From the NCBI GenBank assembly GCA_963781265.1, contig CAWAFH010000013.1, forward strand, positions 1 to 64,000: a stretch of 64,000 nucleotides of DNA. Direction: 5' to 3'. The notes under the pieces were generated by a model. The model was not told the origin of the DNA. It made no database searches and saw nothing but the letters and a program-made list of their open reading frames with translations. Of this stretch, positions 63,182 to 64,000 are shown one piece after another. Both the position numbers and the translations under genes were made by a program. The first letter of the stretch is position 1. The number at the start of each line of letters is the position of its first letter. This stretch comes from WHSW01 sp963781265 (GTDB lineage Bacteria > Actinomycetota > Thermoleophilia > Solirubrobacterales > 70-9).

Positions 63182-64000
63182 ATGTCTTCGTTCGCCGATC
63201 TCGGCGTCACGCGTCCTGTCACGGACGCGCTCACAAAGCGCGGGTTCACCGCGCCGTTCGCGGTCCAGGAGCTCGTCATCGGGGATGTCCTCGACGGCGC
63301 CGACGTGCTGGTCCAGTCACCGACCGGATCGGGCAAGACGCTCGCCTTCGGCGTGCCGCTGGTCGAGTGCATCGAGCCCGACGACCTGCTGCCCGCCGCG
63401 CTGATCCTCGCGCCGACGCGCGAGCTCGCCCTTCAGATCGAGGAGGAGATCGCCCCGCTGGCCGCGGCGCGCAAGCTCCGCATCGCCGCCGTCTTCGGCG
63501 GCGTCGGGCTCGAGAAGCAGGCCCGCGACGCGGCCCGCGCCCACGTCATCGTCGCGACCCCCGGCCGGCTCGAGGACCTGCTCAACCGCCGCGCCTTCGA
63601 GCTCGACGAGGTGCGAATCCTCGTCATCGACGAGGCCGACCGGATGCTCGACATGGGCTTTCGCCCGGCGGTCGACCGGATCGTCAACCGCACCCCCGGC
63701 GACCGCCAAACGCTGTTCTTCTCCGCCACCCTCGAGGCGGCGGCCGGCGAACTGGCCCATGCCTACACCAACGACCCGGCGCGCCACGTCCACGAGCCGG
63801 TCGAGGCCGATCGCGGCGAGGTCGCGCATCGCTTCATCCACCTCGACCAGGCCGGCAAGGTCGAGGCCCTGGTCGCCGAGCTGCGCGCCGCCGACAGCGG
63901 CCGCACCCTCGTCTTCGTCCGCACCAAGCACGGCGCCGACCGGCTGGTCAAGCGGCTCGCCAAGCAGCGCGTCGACGCGGTCGCGATGCATGGCAACAAG
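63182..64000 (+). CDS. DEAD-box RNA helicase, C-terminal part off the window
   Basis: 273 codons of a forward gene from ATG 63182 to the right edge. Q-motif region GFTAPFAVQELVI, Walker A SPTGSGKT, PTRELALQI (Ia), TPGRL (Ib), IDEADRMLD (DEAD), FFSATLEAAA (SAT), and the start of the helicase C domain (FVRTKHGADRLVKRL). The protein looks like a complete DEAD-box core up to motif IV. Such helicases remodel RNA, ribosomes or cold-stabilised structures. Preceded by the structured leader shared with the zinc-ribbon gene. Confidence 0.92.
   Translation, partial: MSSFADLGVTRPVTDALTKRGFTAPFAVQELVIGDVLDGADVLVQSPTGSGKTLAFGVPLVECIEPDDLLPAALILAPTRELALQIEEEIAPLAAARKLRIAAVFGGVGLEKQARDAARAHVIVATPGRLEDLLNRRAFELDEVRILVIDEADRMLDMGFRPAVDRIVNRTPGDRQTLFFSATLEAAAGELAHAYTNDPARHVHEPVEADRGEVAHRFIHLDQAGKVEALVAELRAADSGRTLVFVRTKHGADRLVKRLAKQRVDAVAMHGNK

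Overview
This is about 64 kb of very GC-rich actinobacterial chromosome. Gene density is high, GTG and TTG starts are frequent, and the gene set includes F420/PPOX- and LLM-type oxidoreductases, a DUF4234 protein, a type III glutamine synthetase, TypA, UbiB/ABC1, a kinase-FHA-HTH protein and many secreted proteins. This suggests a Thermoleophilia/Solirubrobacterales-like soil actinobacterium; that placement is an inference from gene content. I see no rRNA, tRNA, CRISPR array or insertion sequence.

Left region (1-7.7 kb). The first 2 kb hold reverse-strand genes broken by several frameshifts: an ARPP-1 protein, a CxxC/CxxC protein fragment and a gamma-glutamylcyclotransferase. Next is a reverse-strand regulatory module (sigma factor, XRE-type regulator, ImmA/IrrE metallopeptidase), the last two frameshifted. 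It is flanked by two paralogous forward loci (2.1-2.9 kb and 5.2-6.7 kb), each with a roughly 52-residue protein followed by a protein sharing C-x-C-GLY and GFRAxxARP motifs. A cREC-domain protein and a TPR protein follow.

Central region (7.8-43 kb). This contains GST-like, VWA, lipase, quinone oxidoreductase, glycosyltransferase and MFS genes. A Ser/Thr kinase-FHA-HTH gene precedes a solute-binding/VWA protein. A reverse-strand cluster reads PPOX oxidoreductase, Crp/Fnr regulator, class III cyclase/ATPase, secreted lipase. Further right are a NERD-like protein, a large secreted metallopeptidase-like protein, a flippase-like membrane protein, a P450, an ABC-2 exporter, a PAS-PAS-GGDEF-EAL protein, a polysaccharide deacetylase, an IscA-like protein and a SprT-like protein.

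Right region (43-64 kb). This contains an M3 oligoendopeptidase, a YWTD-type beta-propeller, a secreted paralog of the 34 kb protein, an M14 carboxypeptidase, an MBL hydrolase, CorA, LLM oxidoreductase, a PatB-type lyase, an amidohydrolase, TypA, a coiled-coil protein, UbiB/ABC1, a second NERD-like protein, a zinc-ribbon protein, a secreted alpha/beta hydrolase, type III glutamine synthetase and a DEAD-box helicase running off the right edge.

Three observations stand out. Two unlinked genes (58.77 kb and 63.18 kb) share a structured 5' leader ending at the Shine-Dalgarno. A 51-53 bp palindromic repeat occurs three times (48.0, 57.9, 60.6 kb). Single-base frameshifts recur in otherwise well-conserved genes, which suggests either assembly errors or unusually heavy pseudogenisation. 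Several families are present twice (secretory lipases, secreted 310-residue proteins, NERD-like proteins, NTF2-like proteins, CGLY loci).
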